Positions 52,275-63,997 of a stretch of 64,000 nucleotides of DNA are shown piece by piece; positions within the stretch are counted from its first letter, which is position 1, and every line of letters begins with the position of its first letter. The notes under the pieces were generated by a model. That model searched no databases, was not told the origin of the DNA, and saw only the letters and a list, made by a program, of their open reading frames with translations. A program made the translations under genes and the position numbers. Source of the stretch: Raineyella sp. LH-20 (GTDB lineage Bacteria; Actinomycetota; Actinomycetes; Propionibacteriales; Propionibacteriaceae); contig NZ_CP137003.1 of assembly GCF_033110965.1 (NCBI RefSeq), positions 2,232,001-2,296,000 on the forward strand, written 5' to 3'.

Positions 52275-53126
52275 GTGGGTCTGAAGGGATGGCGGCGGCC
52301 ACGAACGTGGGCTGCCCTCGGTGCCTCGGGGCTGGCGATGCTGCTGGCTGGGTGCGGCGACGCGCAGCAGGGAGCTGGTCAGGGCCGGAACTTGGGTCTG
52401 CCCGAGGCTGCGAGCGATCGTGCTCCGGCCATGGGGCAGATGTACGTGGGCTCCTGGATCGCCGCTTTCATGGTCGGCGCCCTCGTGCTGTCGATCCTCA
52501 TCTACGCCCTGATCCGCTTCCGGCGGCGTGATCCGCAGGAGGTGCCGCGCCAGGTCCGCTACAACCTGCCGCTGGAGTTCGTCTACACCCTGGTGCCGAT
52601 CATCATCGTCTGTACGCTCTTCTTCTACACGGTGAAGACGCAGAACCTGGTCCAGGCCAAGGCCGACTCGACCAAGGTCCACCAGATCGACGTGGTCGGC
52701 TTCAAGTGGTCGTGGGCCTTCAACTACGTCGAGGAGAAGAACCCGGCGGTCGGCGCGAACGTCAACGCCATCGGCACCATCGAGTCGCCGCCCACCCTGG
52801 TGCTGCCGGTCAACGAGCCGGTGCGGTTCCACCTCTACTCGCCCGACGTGATCCACTCCTTCTGGATCCCGGCTTTCTACTACAAGCTGGACGTGATCCC
52901 GGGACGGTCGAACACATTCGACGTCACCCCCACCAAAGTCGGGACGTACGCCGGTAAGTGCGCCGAACTGTGCGGCACCTACCACTCCGCGATGATCTTC
53001 AACGTCAACATCGTCCCGGTCGAGCAGTACAACGCGTATCTCAAGGGGCTGCAGGCCGAGGGCCGTACCGGTACGTTCTACGGTCCGCTGCAGGCCAACC
53101 CCCAGCTCCAGAAGGAGGGCAACTGA
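52275..53126 (+). CDS. ctaC: Cytochrome c oxidase subunit II
   Basis: 283 aa from GTG 52275. A lipoprotein signal with lipobox LLAGC, two membrane segments (about 55-80 and 98-120), and a periplasm-side CuA domain with HSFWIPAF and [12 protein letters not shown], where two Cys, two His, Met and Glu bind copper. It receives electrons from the cytochrome bcc complex. No cytochrome c domain is fused, as expected when QcrC has two hemes. ctaD follows directly. Confidence 0.97.
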   Translation: MGLKGWRRPRTWAALGASGLAMLLAGCGDAQQGAGQGRNLGLPEAASDRAPAMGQMYVGSWIAAFMVGALVLSILIYALIRFRRRDPQEVPRQVRYNLPLEFVYTLVPIIIVCTLFFYTVKTQNLVQAKADSTKVHQIDVVGFKWSWAFNYVEEKNPAVGANVNAIGTIESPPTLVLPVNEPVRFHLYSPDVIHSFWIPAFYYKLDVIPGRSNTFDVTPTKVGTYAGKCAELCGTYHSAMIFNVNIVPVEQYNAYLKGLQAEGRTGTFYGPLQANPQLQKEGN

Positions 53127-53128
53127 CG

Positions 53129-54835
53129 ATGACGACTCTCGCACGCGTCGCCACGACGTCTGAGACCCGTGAGAAGCCCGCCGTCTCCGCCGGCGCGCGG
53201 ATCATGGAGTGGCTCACCACGACCGACCACAAGCTGCTCGGTCACATGTACCTGATGGTGGCGTTGTTCTTCTTCGCCGTCGGTGGTGTCCTGGCCCTGT
53301 TCATGCGCGCCGAGCTGGCCAACCCGGGTCTGCAGTACCTCAACTACGAGACCTACAACCAGTTCTTCACGATGCACGGCACGATCATGCTGCTGATGTT
53401 CGCGACGCCCGCCTTCGCAGGCTACGCCAACGCGCTGATGCCGCTGCAGATCGGTGCTCCGGACGTCGCCTTCCCGCGGCTGAACTCGTTCTCCTTCTGG
53501 CTGTACGTCTTCGGCTCGATCACCGCCTGCCTCGGCTTCTTCACTCCTGAGGGTGCGGCGAGCTTCGGCTGGTTCGCGTACGCCCCGCTGTCGAACTCGA
53601 TCAACACCCCGGGCGCCGGCGGCGACCTGTGGACGGCCGGCCTCTACCTGCTGGGCCTGTCGTCGATCATGGGCTCGGTCAACTTCGTCACGACGATCAT
53701 CACCCTGCGCGCGCCGGGCATGACGATGTTCCGGATGCCCATCTTCACCTGGACGGTCTTCGTCACCGGCATCCTGGTGCTGGTCACCTTCCCGGTGCTG
53801 GCCGCCGGCCTGATGGTGCTGTTCGCCGACCGTACGCTCGGGACCCAGCTCCTGGATGCCGCGAACGGTGGCCCGCTGCTGTGGCAGCACCTGTTCTGGT
53901 TCTTCGGTCACCCCGAGGTGTACGTGCTGGCGTTGCCGTTCTTCGGCATCACCTCCGAGATCGTGCCGGTGTTCAGCCGCAAGCCGCTGTTCGGCTACGT
54001 CGGCCTGGTCATCGCGACCATCGCCATCGGTGGCCTGTCCTTCACCGTGTGGGCGCACCACATGTTCGTCACCGGTGCGGTCAGCCTGCCGTTCTTCTCC
54101 TTCATGACCTACCTGATCGGCGTGCCGACCGGTGTGAAGTTCTTCAACTGGCTGGGCACCATGTGGGGCGGTTCGATCTCGCTCGACACCCCGATGCTGT
54201 GGGTGATCGGCTTCATCACGACGTTCCTCTTCGGTGGTCTGACCGGCATCATGCTGGCCTCCCCGCCGCTGGACTTCCAGATGTCCGACTCCTACTTCGT
54301 GGTGGCGCACTTCCACTACACGCTGTTCGGCACCGTCGTCTTCACCTTCTTCGCCGGTCTCTACTTCTGGTGGCCGAAGTTCTTCGGACGCATGCTGAAC
54401 GAGACGTGGGGCAAGATCCACTTCTGGCTCACCTTCGTCGGCTTCCACACCACTTTCTTGGTGCAGCACTGGCTGGGCATGGAGGGCATGCCGCGGCGCT
54501 ACGCGGACTACCTGGTCACCGACCACTTCACCACGCTGAACCAGATCTCCACCGTGGGCGCCTTCATCACCGGCATCTCGCTGCTGGCCTTCGTCTGGAA
54601 CCTGTGGATCTCCCGCAACAACCCGCGGGTCCAGGTCGACGACCCGTGGGGCTGGGGCCGTTCGCTCGAGTGGGCCACGTCCTGCCCGCCGCCGTCGTTC
54701 AACTTCCTGTCGCTGCCGAAGATCCGCTCCGAGGCGCCGGCCTTCGACCTGCACTACCCCGAGATCGCTCGTACGGTCCACGGCCACAGCCTGGACGATG
54801 AGCCCGTCGTCGCGACCAAGGAGGTCACCAAGTGA
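53129..54835 (+). CDS. ctaD: Cytochrome c oxidase subunit I
   Basis: 568 aa, start 53129, two bases after the ctaC stop, with AGGAGGG upstream. Twelve membrane segments. Heme a/a3 and CuB ligands: [29 protein letters not shown] (His-Pro-Glu-Val-Tyr with the cross-linked Tyr), WAHHMFV and [10 protein letters not shown]. It reduces oxygen and pumps protons. An aa3-type A-family oxidase. Confidence 0.98.
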   Translation: MTTLARVATTSETREKPAVSAGARIMEWLTTTDHKLLGHMYLMVALFFFAVGGVLALFMRAELANPGLQYLNYETYNQFFTMHGTIMLLMFATPAFAGYANALMPLQIGAPDVAFPRLNSFSFWLYVFGSITACLGFFTPEGAASFGWFAYAPLSNSINTPGAGGDLWTAGLYLLGLSSIMGSVNFVTTIITLRAPGMTMFRMPIFTWTVFVTGILVLVTFPVLAAGLMVLFADRTLGTQLLDAANGGPLLWQHLFWFFGHPEVYVLALPFFGITSEIVPVFSRKPLFGYVGLVIATIAIGGLSFTVWAHHMFVTGAVSLPFFSFMTYLIGVPTGVKFFNWLGTMWGGSISLDTPMLWVIGFITTFLFGGLTGIMLASPPLDFQMSDSYFVVAHFHYTLFGTVVFTFFAGLYFWWPKFFGRMLNETWGKIHFWLTFVGFHTTFLVQHWLGMEGMPRRYADYLVTDHFTTLNQISTVGAFITGISLLAFVWNLWISRNNPRVQVDDPWGWGRSLEWATSCPPPSFNFLSLPKIRSEAPAFDLHYPEIARTVHGHSLDDEPVVATKEVTK

Positions 54836-55245
54836 AGGCCGAACAGTGGGTGTTCTGGGGGATCGCGATCTACCTGGCCATCATGAGCCCGGTGTATGCC
54901 CTGTCCACCTGGATGACCGAGGGATACGTCGAGATCATCGGCACCGTCGTGCTGATCCTGACCTTCATCTTCACCGCGATGATCGCCGGGTTCATCGCGA
55001 TCACCGGTCGCCGGATGGATGCCCGCCCGGAGGACCGGATCGATGCCACGATCGCCGAAGGCGCCGGACCGATCGGCTTCTTCGCCCCCGCGAGCATCTG
55101 GCCCTTCTGGTGCGCACTGGTCGTGATGCTGATGTTCCTCGGCTGGATCTTCGGCTACTGGCTGACCATCATCGGTGCCGGGATCGGCGTGTGGGCGGTC
55201 GCCGGCTGGTCGCTGCAGTTCTACCGCGGGGACTACGCCCACTGA
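54832..55245 (+). CDS. ctaF: Actinobacterial cytochrome c oxidase subunit IV
   Basis: 137 aa from GTG 54832, overlapping ctaD by 4 bp. Four hydrophobic segments in two hairpins; [18 protein letters not shown] and [20 protein letters not shown] are typical. A structural subunit of the actinobacterial bcc-aa3 supercomplex. Terminator directly downstream. Confidence 0.94.
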   Translation: MKAEQWVFWGIAIYLAIMSPVYALSTWMTEGYVEIIGTVVLILTFIFTAMIAGFIAITGRRMDARPEDRIDATIAEGAGPIGFFAPASIWPFWCALVVMLMFLGWIFGYWLTIIGAGIGVWAVAGWSLQFYRGDYAH

Positions 55246-55268
55246 CGTACCTCAGCTGCTGACCTCAC

Positions 55269-55305
55269 GAAGGGGCCCGGACGGATCGACCGTCCGGGCC
55301 CCTTC
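55269..55305. terminator. Perfect 16-bp hairpin between ctaF and guaB1
   Basis: GAAGGGGCCCGGACGG (55269-55284), loop ATCGA, CCGTCCGGGCCCCTTC (55290-55305). It lies between convergent genes and can serve both. Confidence 0.93.
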
Positions 55306-55335
55306 GGTCGTCTACGGAGCCGAGGGCGGTGCCGG

Positions 55336-56913
<1,578 letters not shown>

Positions 56914-58686
56914 TCAGTGTTTCTCAGAGCCCTCGAGCTCACGCTCGGGTGCGGCGGGTGCGGCGGCGACCTCCGGCTGGGCCGGGGCCTCCTCCACCTC
57001 GTGCTCGCCGTGGGCGTGGGCGGCCTCCAGCTCGTCGCGGGTGGGGTGCGGCAGGTTGCTGCCGGACCACCACTGCGAGGCGCGGGCGCGAGCTGCAGAG
57101 ACCTGCTTGCCGTCGCGCTGCACACCCCGGGCGTCGGTGTCCGCACTGCGGTCGAGCGCCGGAGCGTGGTCGACGGAGGTGAGGGCGTACGCCTCGTCGT
57201 GGCTGATCGGCACGTGCGCCTCGTAGTAGCCGCCCTCGGCGTTGCGACGCATGTCGCCGGACGCCGAGCCGTGCAGCAGTCGCTCCTGGTCGCTCTTCTT
57301 CATGCCCAGGCAGATGCGCTTGGTGACCCAGAAGGCGATCACCGGCACGACGAAGATCGCGAACCGTAGGAACCAGGAGATCGCGTTGAGCGACAGCTTG
57401 AAGTGCGTGGCGATCAGGTCGTTCGCACCACCGAACTGGAGCAGCAGCATGAAGGTGATGATCGCGACGCCGAACGCGGTCCGGGTCGGATTGTCCTGCG
57501 GGCGCTCCAGCAGGTTGTGCGGCTGGGTGTCACCGGTGAACCACTGTTCGATCCAGGGCCACAGGGCCATCACGGTGAAGAAGGCGCCGAGCAGGATCAC
57601 GCCGGGGATGAAGATGTTCCAGGACCAGGTGGTGTGACCCCAGTGGGACTCCCAGCCCGGCATGATCCGGACCGCACCCTCGACCCAGCCCATGTACCAG
57701 TCCGGCTGGGAACCAGCGGTGACCTGCGCGGGGTTGTACGGGCCGTAGGTCCACACCGGGTTGATGGTGATCAGGGCGCCGAACAGGGCGAGGGTGCCCC
57801 AGGTGAGGAAGAACAGCCCGCCGGCCTTGGCGATGTACACCGGGAAGGCCGGCTCGCCGACGACGTTGCTCTCGGTTCGCCCGGGGCCCGGGTACTGGGT
57901 GTGGTGGTAGTAGGAGACCAGCCCGACGTGGGCGGCCACCAGCGCGAGGATCAGCGCCGGGATCAGCAGGATGTGCACCATGTAGAGCCGGGAGACGATC
58001 AGGTCGCCGGGGAACTCGCCGTTGAAGACGAAGAACTCGACCCAGGTGCCGACCAGCGGGATGGAGCGCATCAGGCCGTCGGCGAACCGCAGGCCGGTGC
58101 CGGACAGCAGGTCGTCGGGCAGCGAGTAGCCGGAGAAGCCGCCCATGGTGGCCAGGAAGAGCAGCCCGACGCCCAGGATCCACTGGATCTCACGAGGCTT
58201 GCGGAAGGCTCCGGTGAAGAAGACCCGGGCCGCGTGGACGAAGGCGGCGGCGACGAAGAGCAGGGCGGCCCAGTGGTGCATCTGGCGGAGCAGCAGGCCA
58301 CCCCGGATGTCCATCGAAATATGGATCGTGGACTCGAACGCCTGGGACATCATCATGCCCTTCATCAGCTGGTACGAGCCGTTGTACTCGACCTCAGCCA
58401 TGGAGGGCTTGAACCACAGGGTCAGGAAGACACCGGTGATCAGCAGGACCACGAAGCTCCACAGCGCGATCTCACCGATCAGGAAGGACCAATGGTTCGG
58501 GAAGACGTAACGCAGCACGGCCTTCCCGATACCGGCGATGCCCGACCGGTCGTCCAGCCATCGGGCCGTCCCGCCCTGGTTGACCAGGGCGGGGGGCAGG
58601 TCGATGTCCTTCGCCGACGCGGTGCGCGTGGTGGTGGCCGCGTCGCCCGGATTGCGGGGTTCAGAGACGGATGCGGGCTTGGCCAT
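56914..58686 (-). CDS. qcrB: Cytochrome bc1 complex cytochrome b subunit
   Basis: 590 aa from ATG 58686, whose A overlaps the last base of the qcrA stop (TGATG); GTG 58689 is an alternative. Heme b ligands sit in RQMHHWAALLF with VHAARVFF, and in MVHILLIPALILALVAAHV. The quinol site PDWYMGW, variant of PEWY, is present, as usual in Actinobacteria. The C-terminal 60 residues are Glu/Ala/Pro-rich. Target class of Q203-like inhibitors in mycobacteria. Confidence 0.97.
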   Translation of the reverse strand: MAKPASVSEPRNPGDAATTTRTASAKDIDLPPALVNQGGTARWLDDRSGIAGIGKAVLRYVFPNHWSFLIGEIALWSFVVLLITGVFLTLWFKPSMAEVEYNGSYQLMKGMMMSQAFESTIHISMDIRGGLLLRQMHHWAALLFVAAAFVHAARVFFTGAFRKPREIQWILGVGLLFLATMGGFSGYSLPDDLLSGTGLRFADGLMRSIPLVGTWVEFFVFNGEFPGDLIVSRLYMVHILLIPALILALVAAHVGLVSYYHHTQYPGPGRTESNVVGEPAFPVYIAKAGGLFFLTWGTLALFGALITINPVWTYGPYNPAQVTAGSQPDWYMGWVEGAVRIMPGWESHWGHTTWSWNIFIPGVILLGAFFTVMALWPWIEQWFTGDTQPHNLLERPQDNPTRTAFGVAIITFMLLLQFGGANDLIATHFKLSLNAISWFLRFAIFVVPVIAFWVTKRICLGMKKSDQERLLHGSASGDMRRNAEGGYYEAHVPISHDEAYALTSVDHAPALDRSADTDARGVQRDGKQVSAARARASQWWSGSNLPHPTRDELEAAHAHGEHEVEEAPAQPEVAAAPAAPERELEGSEKH

Positions 58687-59756
58687 CACGCGTCACCTTC
58701 CTGGAAATCGTTGCGCGAATCGCGTTCGAAGAAGCTCGGCCCCACCGGAACAGTGAAGTCCTGTGTCGCGATGAGGTAGCCCTCGGTGTCGACACCGATC
58801 TTGAGCTGGGGGAGCGAACGGGCCGCCGGCCCGAACACCACCCGGCCGGAGTTGCCGAGGTCGAAGGTCGACTGGTGGCAGGGGCACAGCAGGTGGTGCG
58901 TCTGCTGCTCCCACAGCGTGATCGGGCAGCCGACATGGGTGCAGATCTTGGAGTAGCAGAGGATGCCGGACACCTGCCAGTCCTTGCGGGAGGCCGGGAT
59001 GTTGATCGAGGCCGGGTCCATCCGGACCAGGATGATCGACGACTTGGCCTTCTCCTGCTGGTACTCCACCTCGTGGTAGTCCTGCAGGTTCTCTGGCTGG
59101 GCGTTGATCAGCTGGCCGATCTCGACGTCGGCCGCCTTGATCGGCTTCCAGGTGATGTCGTTGACAAGCCGGATCGGCTTCTGCGGGGTCGCCTCGGCGA
59201 AGATGGTCCGCTCGATCGTCTGGGCACGCTTGCGGCCGGTCGGCCACGGACCCATGTCGGCGAGGGTGACCACGAGCGGCAGGGCGAACAGGCCCAGCGC
59301 GCCGCCGAGGCTGGCGAGGATGACCTTGCGCCGGGCGACGCCCGAGGCGCGGATGCCTTCACTCAGCGTCACCAGGGCGTCGGTGCGGGCCTCCTCGGAC
59401 GAGGGCGGGGCGTGGCGCTCCTGGGCGACCTCGTCGTCGTCCATCAGGTTGCGACCCCAGGTGACGGCACCGACACCGATCAGGAAGATCGCCAGGCCCA
59501 TCGTGGTGCCGAAGACCACGTTGTGGAGGCTGCTGTGGAACGAGCCGATCTTGATCTGGACGTCGAGCGGGATGGCGAAGTACGCCACGACGGAGGCCAG
59601 GGCGGACAGCGCCGACACCGCGAACGCCACGACGACGCGGCCCTCGGCGTGCTTCGCCGCGTGCGGATTGGTCGAGACCCAGCTGGGGGCCTCGACCCCC
59701 AGGCCCGGATCGTCCACCGGTCGCTGCTGGAGCTGGTTGGTCGTGTTGTCGTTCAC
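58686..59756 (-). CDS. qcrA: Rieske iron-sulfur subunit of the cytochrome bcc complex
   Basis: 356 aa from GTG 59756, overlapping the qcrC stop (GTGA). Three membrane segments, the actinobacterial form, not the single-helix type. The 2Fe-2S ligands are in CTHVGCP and CPCHQSTFD. It passes electrons from quinol to QcrC. The last residue overlaps qcrB, so translation is coupled along qcrCAB. Confidence 0.97.
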   Translation of the reverse strand: MNDNTTNQLQQRPVDDPGLGVEAPSWVSTNPHAAKHAEGRVVVAFAVSALSALASVVAYFAIPLDVQIKIGSFHSSLHNVVFGTTMGLAIFLIGVGAVTWGRNLMDDDEVAQERHAPPSSEEARTDALVTLSEGIRASGVARRKVILASLGGALGLFALPLVVTLADMGPWPTGRKRAQTIERTIFAEATPQKPIRLVNDITWKPIKAADVEIGQLINAQPENLQDYHEVEYQQEKAKSSIILVRMDPASINIPASRKDWQVSGILCYSKICTHVGCPITLWEQQTHHLLCPCHQSTFDLGNSGRVVFGPAARSLPQLKIGVDTEGYLIATQDFTVPVGPSFFERDSRNDFQEGDA

Positions 59757-60562
59757 TTGGAGCGTGCTCCCTTCGAGGTGACCCAGACGGCGAGCACGAT
59801 CAGGCCGCCGATGCCCGCGACCCAGGCCCACAGGCCCTCGGTCACCGGGCCCATGCTGCCGAGGGACAGGCCGCCACCACTGCTGCCGGCGCCTCCGTTC
59901 ACGCTCTTCAGGTAACCGATGATCTCCTGGGCGTCCTGGTCGGAGATGACGTTCTTGGAGAAGACCGGCATCTGCTGCGGGCCGATGCGCATGGCTTCAT
60001 AGATGTGCACCGAGTTGACGTTGGCCAGGGTGGGGGCGAACTTGCCGTTCGGCAGCGCGCCGCCCTTGCCGGTGATGTTGTGGCAGGCCGAGCAGTTGGT
60101 GCGGAACAGCTCGCCGCCGCGGGCGATCTGCTCGTCGGTCAGGTTCGTCGGGTCGATGACCGTGGCCTCCGGGATCGCGGGGCCGGGGCCCAGCGTCGCG
60201 ACGTACGTCGAGATCGCGGAGATCTCAGCCTGCGAGAACTCAGTCTTCTTGCGTGGCGCCTGCTGGCCCGGACGGGCCATCGGCATCCGGCCGGTGCCCA
60301 TCTGGAAATCGACGGAGGCGGCGCCGACACCGACCAGGGACGGGCCCTGGGTGGTGCCCTCACCGTTCATGCCGTGGCAGGAGGAGCAGGAGACCTGGAA
60401 GAGGGCCTTGCCCTCCTCGGCCTGCTGGGACAGGCCGGGGGCGGCGGAGACCCGGGTGCCCGGCATGACGAGCGCGTACACGGCTCCGACCAGGAACAGG
60501 GCGAGCACCAGGATGAGTGGCTTGGCAGCCGGGTGTCGCCTCCGCGTGGACAGATACTTCAC
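59753..60562 (-). CDS. qcrC: Diheme cytochrome c subunit of the bcc complex
   Basis: 269 aa from GTG 60562. An N-terminal membrane anchor (PLILVLALFLVGAVYALVM), two c-type heme domains (CSSCH and CSACH) and a C-terminal membrane helix (LWAWVAGIGGLIVLAVWV). It carries electrons straight to CtaC in the bcc-aa3 supercomplex, which removes the need for soluble cytochrome c. Confidence 0.97.
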   Translation of the reverse strand: MKYLSTRRRHPAAKPLILVLALFLVGAVYALVMPGTRVSAAPGLSQQAEEGKALFQVSCSSCHGMNGEGTTQGPSLVGVGAASVDFQMGTGRMPMARPGQQAPRKKTEFSQAEISAISTYVATLGPGPAIPEATVIDPTNLTDEQIARGGELFRTNCSACHNITGKGGALPNGKFAPTLANVNSVHIYEAMRIGPQQMPVFSKNVISDQDAQEIIGYLKSVNGGAGSSGGGLSLGSMGPVTEGLWAWVAGIGGLIVLAVWVTSKGARSK

Positions 60563-60602
60563 AGCAATGTGCCTCTCTGTGGGGTGTGGTCCGTGACGCT
60601 CG

Positions 60603-61295
60603 TCAGTGCAGGAAGTAGATCACCGAGAACAGGATGATCCACACCACATCGACGAAGTGCCAGTAGTACGAGAGGGCGATCGCGCTGACCGCCTGCTCGT
60701 GCGTGAAGGTCCGCGCGAGGTAGGTGCGGGCCGTGATGAACAGGAAGCCGACGAGGCCACCGAGCACGTGGAGGCCGTGGAACCCCGTGCCGAAGAAGAA
60801 GACCGAGCCGTACGCGAACGACTGCGGGGTGAGGCCCTCGGAGAAGAGGGTCGCGTACTCCATGATCTGACCGGAGATGAAGAAGGCACCCATCACGAAG
60901 GTGAGGGTGTACCACTCCCGCATGCCCCAGCCGGCGATGTTCACCAGCGACCCGGTGCGCTTCACGCGCCCGTGCTCGGCGGCGTGGACACCCAGCTGGC
61001 AGGTGATCGACGAGGCCACCAGCACGATGGTCACCGTCGTCGCCTTCGGGATGTCGAGCCACTCGGCCGGGGTCCAACCACCCGTACCGGCCGCCGCGTG
61101 GATGTTGCGCATGTTGAAGTACGCCGCGAAGATCGCGGCGAAGAACATGAGCTCGGACGCCAGCCAGATCCACATGCCCACGGCGAGCGGATCGGGGCGG
61201 CCCGGCAGACCGCGGAGTCGGGTGTTCGGGACGGAATGGAGGGCTCCGGTGGGAATGGCCCGCCCGGTGCCCAGCAAGTCAGATGAAGAAGCCAC
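60603..61295 (-). CDS. ctaE: Cytochrome c oxidase subunit III
   Basis: 230 aa from GTG 61295. Five membrane segments; WIWLASELMFFAAIFAAYFN, GLHVLGGLVGFLFI and YYWHFVDVVWIILFSVIYF are typical. The start has no Shine-Dalgarno site, but CATAAT lies 6 nt upstream on this strand, so the mRNA may be leaderless. The longer frame to 61418 is low in family resemblance. First gene of ctaE-qcrCAB. Confidence 0.93.
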   Translation of the reverse strand: MASSSDLLGTGRAIPTGALHSVPNTRLRGLPGRPDPLAVGMWIWLASELMFFAAIFAAYFNMRNIHAAAGTGGWTPAEWLDIPKATTVTIVLVASSITCQLGVHAAEHGRVKRTGSLVNIAGWGMREWYTLTFVMGAFFISGQIMEYATLFSEGLTPQSFAYGSVFFFGTGFHGLHVLGGLVGFLFITARTYLARTFTHEQAVSAIALSYYWHFVDVVWIILFSVIYFLH

Positions 61296-61404
61296 GTGTG
61301 CATTATGGCCGGAATCACTCTCCGGCGCTCCTCCTCCGGAGTGACGGGGCAGTTTGGTTGGGTGATCGTTACAGGAACCGGTGTGATGTAGGACGATCTC
61401 TGTG

Positions 61405-61435
61405 GTGACGGCGAGCACAATGTGTTCGCCGTCAC
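61405..61435. promoter_or_regulatory. 31-bp palindrome between divergent ctaE and the pseudo-receiver gene
   Basis: Arms of 15 bp (GTGACGGCGAGCACA and TGTGTTCGCCGTCAC) around a single A, 14 of 15 pairs matching. Both neighbours are transcribed away from it, so a terminator is unlikely and an operator for a dimeric repressor is favoured. Confidence 0.6.
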
Positions 61436-61572
61436 TTCTGGCGCGGCGTGATATTTGCCGTCAGATGGCACGGAGGCGTCGGCGACAGGTCGGGCGGCGG
61501 TCGGAGCAGGGCGGTCGCGGGGCTGACGCTACGATGCATCTGTTTGCTGGAGCCGAGTCCCGAGGAGGGCAG

Positions 61573-61998
61573 ATGAGCGCAGACGCGTCCGCCGCAGACA
61601 AGACGGTGACGGTCCTGCTGTACTCCGATGACCGTCAGGTCCGTGAGAGCCTGAAGCTGGCGCTGGGGCGCCGGGTGGCCGCCGATCTGCCCGAGGTCGT
61701 GATCGTCGAGACGGCCACGCACGCCGCGGTCGACCACGCCATGCGCGAGGGAGGTGTCGATCTCGCGATCCTCGACGGGGAGGCCGCGCCGGCGGGCGGG
61801 ATGGGCATCTCCAAGCAGTTCAAGGAGGAGATCGCGGACTGCCCGCCGATCCTGCTGCTGGTGATCCGCAAGGACGACGCATGGCTGTCGGCATGGTCGC
61901 TGGCGGACGCCGTCGAGCGGTACCCGATCGACCCGGTCGCGTTCCCGTCGACCGTCGCCGACCTGCTGCGTCGGCGACTCCAGGCCACCGGCGTCTGA
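61573..61998 (+). CDS. Receiver-like protein without the phosphorylation pocket
   Basis: 141 aa from ATG 61573, with GAGGAGGG upstream. VTVLLYSDDRQVRESLKLAL opens like a response-regulator receiver, and VDLAILDGEAAPAGGMGISK follows where D-x-x-M-P is expected; the basic Lys of strand 5 is not clear. No output domain. A pseudo-receiver near trpD and ctaE in Actinobacteria, function unknown. Paired promoter region with ctaE. Confidence 0.75.
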   Translation: MSADASAADKTVTVLLYSDDRQVRESLKLALGRRVAADLPEVVIVETATHAAVDHAMREGGVDLAILDGEAAPAGGMGISKQFKEEIADCPPILLLVIRKDDAWLSAWSLADAVERYPIDPVAFPSTVADLLRRRLQATGV

Positions 61999-62087
61999 AC
62001 CATCCGGCGCCCGGGGGAGTCGCCCCCGGCGCCGGCCCAGCGGCCCGCGCTCCGGTGACGGGTCGCGATCACCCGAGGAGGAGTGAC

Positions 62088-63146
62088 ATGACCACGAGGA
62101 GTCACAGCTGGCCGGACGTACTGACCGGCCTCCTCAACGGCGAGGACCTGACATCCGAGGCGACGGCCTGGGCGATGCGCGAGATCCTCGGGGGCAACGC
62201 CACCCCGGTGCAGATCGCCGGGTTCGCGGTGGCCCTGCGGGCGAAGGGGGAAACGGTCGAGGAGGTGACTGCGCTCTCGGACGTCATGCTGCAGTTCGCT
62301 CGCCCCGTCCATGTCGAGACCCGTGCGGTGGACGTCGTCGGGTCGGGCGGCGACCGTGCCAACACGGTGAACATCTCGACCATGTCAGCCATCGTCGCCG
62401 CTGCGGCGGGAGCCAAGGTCGTCAAGCACGGCAACCGGGCCGCGTCGTCGCTGTGCGGCACCGCGGACTGTCTGGAGGCGCTCGGCCTGGTCCTGGACCT
62501 CGCGCCGGAGAAGCAGCAGCAGGTGATGGACGAGGAGGGGATCGTCTTCCTCTTCGCGCCGCTCTACCACGGCTCGCTGAAGTACGCCGCGACGTCCCGG
62601 CGGGAACTGGGCATCGCCACGATCTTCAACTACCTGGGTCCGCTGTCGAATCCGGCCCGCCCACAGGCCCAGGCCATCGGGATCGCCAACGAGACGATGG
62701 CCGGTCTGCTGGCCGGAGTGTTGGCCGCCCGGGGCAACCAGGGCATGGTCTTCTACGGCGGCGACGGGCTCGACGAGCTCACCACCACCACGTCCTCGAC
62801 GATCTGGCTGATTCGCGACGGCAGGGTCGTGCCGACCCACCTCGATCCACTGGATCTGGGGATCCCCCGCGCCCAGAAGTCCGATCTGGTGGGCGGCAAG
62901 CCCGCGGTGAACGCGGAGATCGTCCGGGAGACGTTCGGTGGGAAGCCCGGGGCCGTCCGCGACATCGTCGTGCTGAACGCGGCAGCCACGATCCTGGCGT
63001 ACGACGGCCCGGATCTCGAGGCGGACGTCACCGAGCAGTTCCGGGCGTACGTCGATCGTGCCCGGGAGGCTATCGACAGTGGCCGCGCGCTGGCCCGGCT
63101 GGAGAGCTGGGTGGCGACCACCCGGCGGCTGGCCGCCGAGCACTGA
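62088..63146 (+). CDS. trpD: Anthranilate phosphoribosyltransferase
   Basis: 352 aa from ATG 62088, with GAGGAGGAG upstream. Second step of tryptophan synthesis from anthranilate and PRPP. DVVGSGGDRANTVNISTMSA (a G-S-G-G-D variant of GTGGD), KHGNRAASSLCGTADCLEAL and NPARPQAQAIGI are family motifs. Other trp genes are not in the window, as in M. tuberculosis, where trpD sits by ctaE. Confidence 0.95.
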   Translation: MTTRSHSWPDVLTGLLNGEDLTSEATAWAMREILGGNATPVQIAGFAVALRAKGETVEEVTALSDVMLQFARPVHVETRAVDVVGSGGDRANTVNISTMSAIVAAAAGAKVVKHGNRAASSLCGTADCLEALGLVLDLAPEKQQQVMDEEGIVFLFAPLYHGSLKYAATSRRELGIATIFNYLGPLSNPARPQAQAIGIANETMAGLLAGVLAARGNQGMVFYGGDGLDELTTTTSSTIWLIRDGRVVPTHLDPLDLGIPRAQKSDLVGGKPAVNAEIVRETFGGKPGAVRDIVVLNAAATILAYDGPDLEADVTEQFRAYVDRAREAIDSGRALARLESWVATTRRLAAEH

Positions 63147-63220
63147 GCGCCCGGACGGCGGCCCGGCCGAGGTCTGAGCCGCCCGGCGGCCGGCGCGCGG
63201 CGTCGGCCGGCTGCCGGTCG

Positions 63221-63997
63221 TCAGCCGAGCGGTCCCGTCGCGTCGAGCAGTACGGACGCGACGGGGCCGAGCCACATCCAGGGACCGTACGGGAAGGGGC
63301 TGCGGCGACCGGTCAGTGAGCGGGCGATGCCCCACAGCGCCCCGAGGAGGCTGCCGGCGAGTAGTGCCACCCACCAGCCGGTCCACGACACCGACGCGCC
63401 GAGGGCGCCGATCAAGGGGCTGATCCGTACGTCACCGAAGCCGAGGCCGTGGCCGAGGCGCCACAGCACCAGATAGAACAGGGCGGACGCCAGGGCTCCG
63501 AGGAGCACCCGTGCGGTCTCGGCGGACCGGACGGCCTCGGTGGGCCCTCCGGGGTCGGTCAGGGCCGAGACGGCGATGGCTACGGCGGTCAGGATCCAGA
63601 CGACGCGGGTCAGGCGGAGCGGCAGCCAGGTGGTCCGCGCGTCGACGGCGACCAGCAGGGCGAACAAGGACGACCACACCAACCACAGCGGCAACCACCC
63701 GGCGGGCGCCAGGGTGAGTGCTGTGAGCGACGCCGCGGCGGTGAGGCCGCCACAGGTCAGGGCGAAACCGGGGGTGGCGAGATCGGGGTAGTGCGGGGGA
63801 GCATCGTCGGTGATCTCGGTGATCTCGGTGATCTCGGTGATCTCGGTGATCTCGGTGATCTCGGTGATCTCGGTGCGGGGAACGGGTCCGCTCGTGGGGA
63901 CACCGCCACCAGCGAGGACGGTGGCACCCGGCGGGGTGGGATGACCCACAGGAGTCGGATCGGCTGCGGCAGCGGGCTCCGGCAGCCGGCGCAGCAC
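63221..63997 (-). CDS. Prepilin-peptidase-like membrane protease (A24 family), start may lie beyond the window
   Basis: 258 aa as seen, from GTG 63997; the true start may lie outside. Five to six membrane segments. The two catalytic Asp are in AVDARTTWLPLRLT and GFGDVRISPL (GxGD motif). Cuts leader peptides of type IV pilin-like proteins for Flp/Tad or competence systems. The N-terminal tail is low complexity with Glu-Ile-Thr repeated seven to eight times, from the 9-bp repeat at 63807-63875. No pilin gene is in view. Confidence 0.82.
   Translation of the reverse strand: MLRRLPEPAAAADPTPVGHPTPPGATVLAGGGVPTSGPVPRTEITEITEITEITEITEITEITDDAPPHYPDLATPGFALTCGGLTAAASLTALTLAPAGWLPLWLVWSSLFALLVAVDARTTWLPLRLTRVVWILTAVAIAVSALTDPGGPTEAVRSAETARVLLGALASALFYLVLWRLGHGLGFGDVRISPLIGALGASVSWTGWWVALLAGSLLGALWGIARSLTGRRSPFPYGPWMWLGPVASVLLDATGPLG
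63807..63875. repeat. 9-bp tandem repeat, seven full units and a partial one
   Basis: TCGGTGATC repeated without variation. It encodes EIT repeats in the A24 peptidase tail. Perfect identity suggests recent or ongoing slippage, which keeps the reading frame. Confidence 0.95.
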
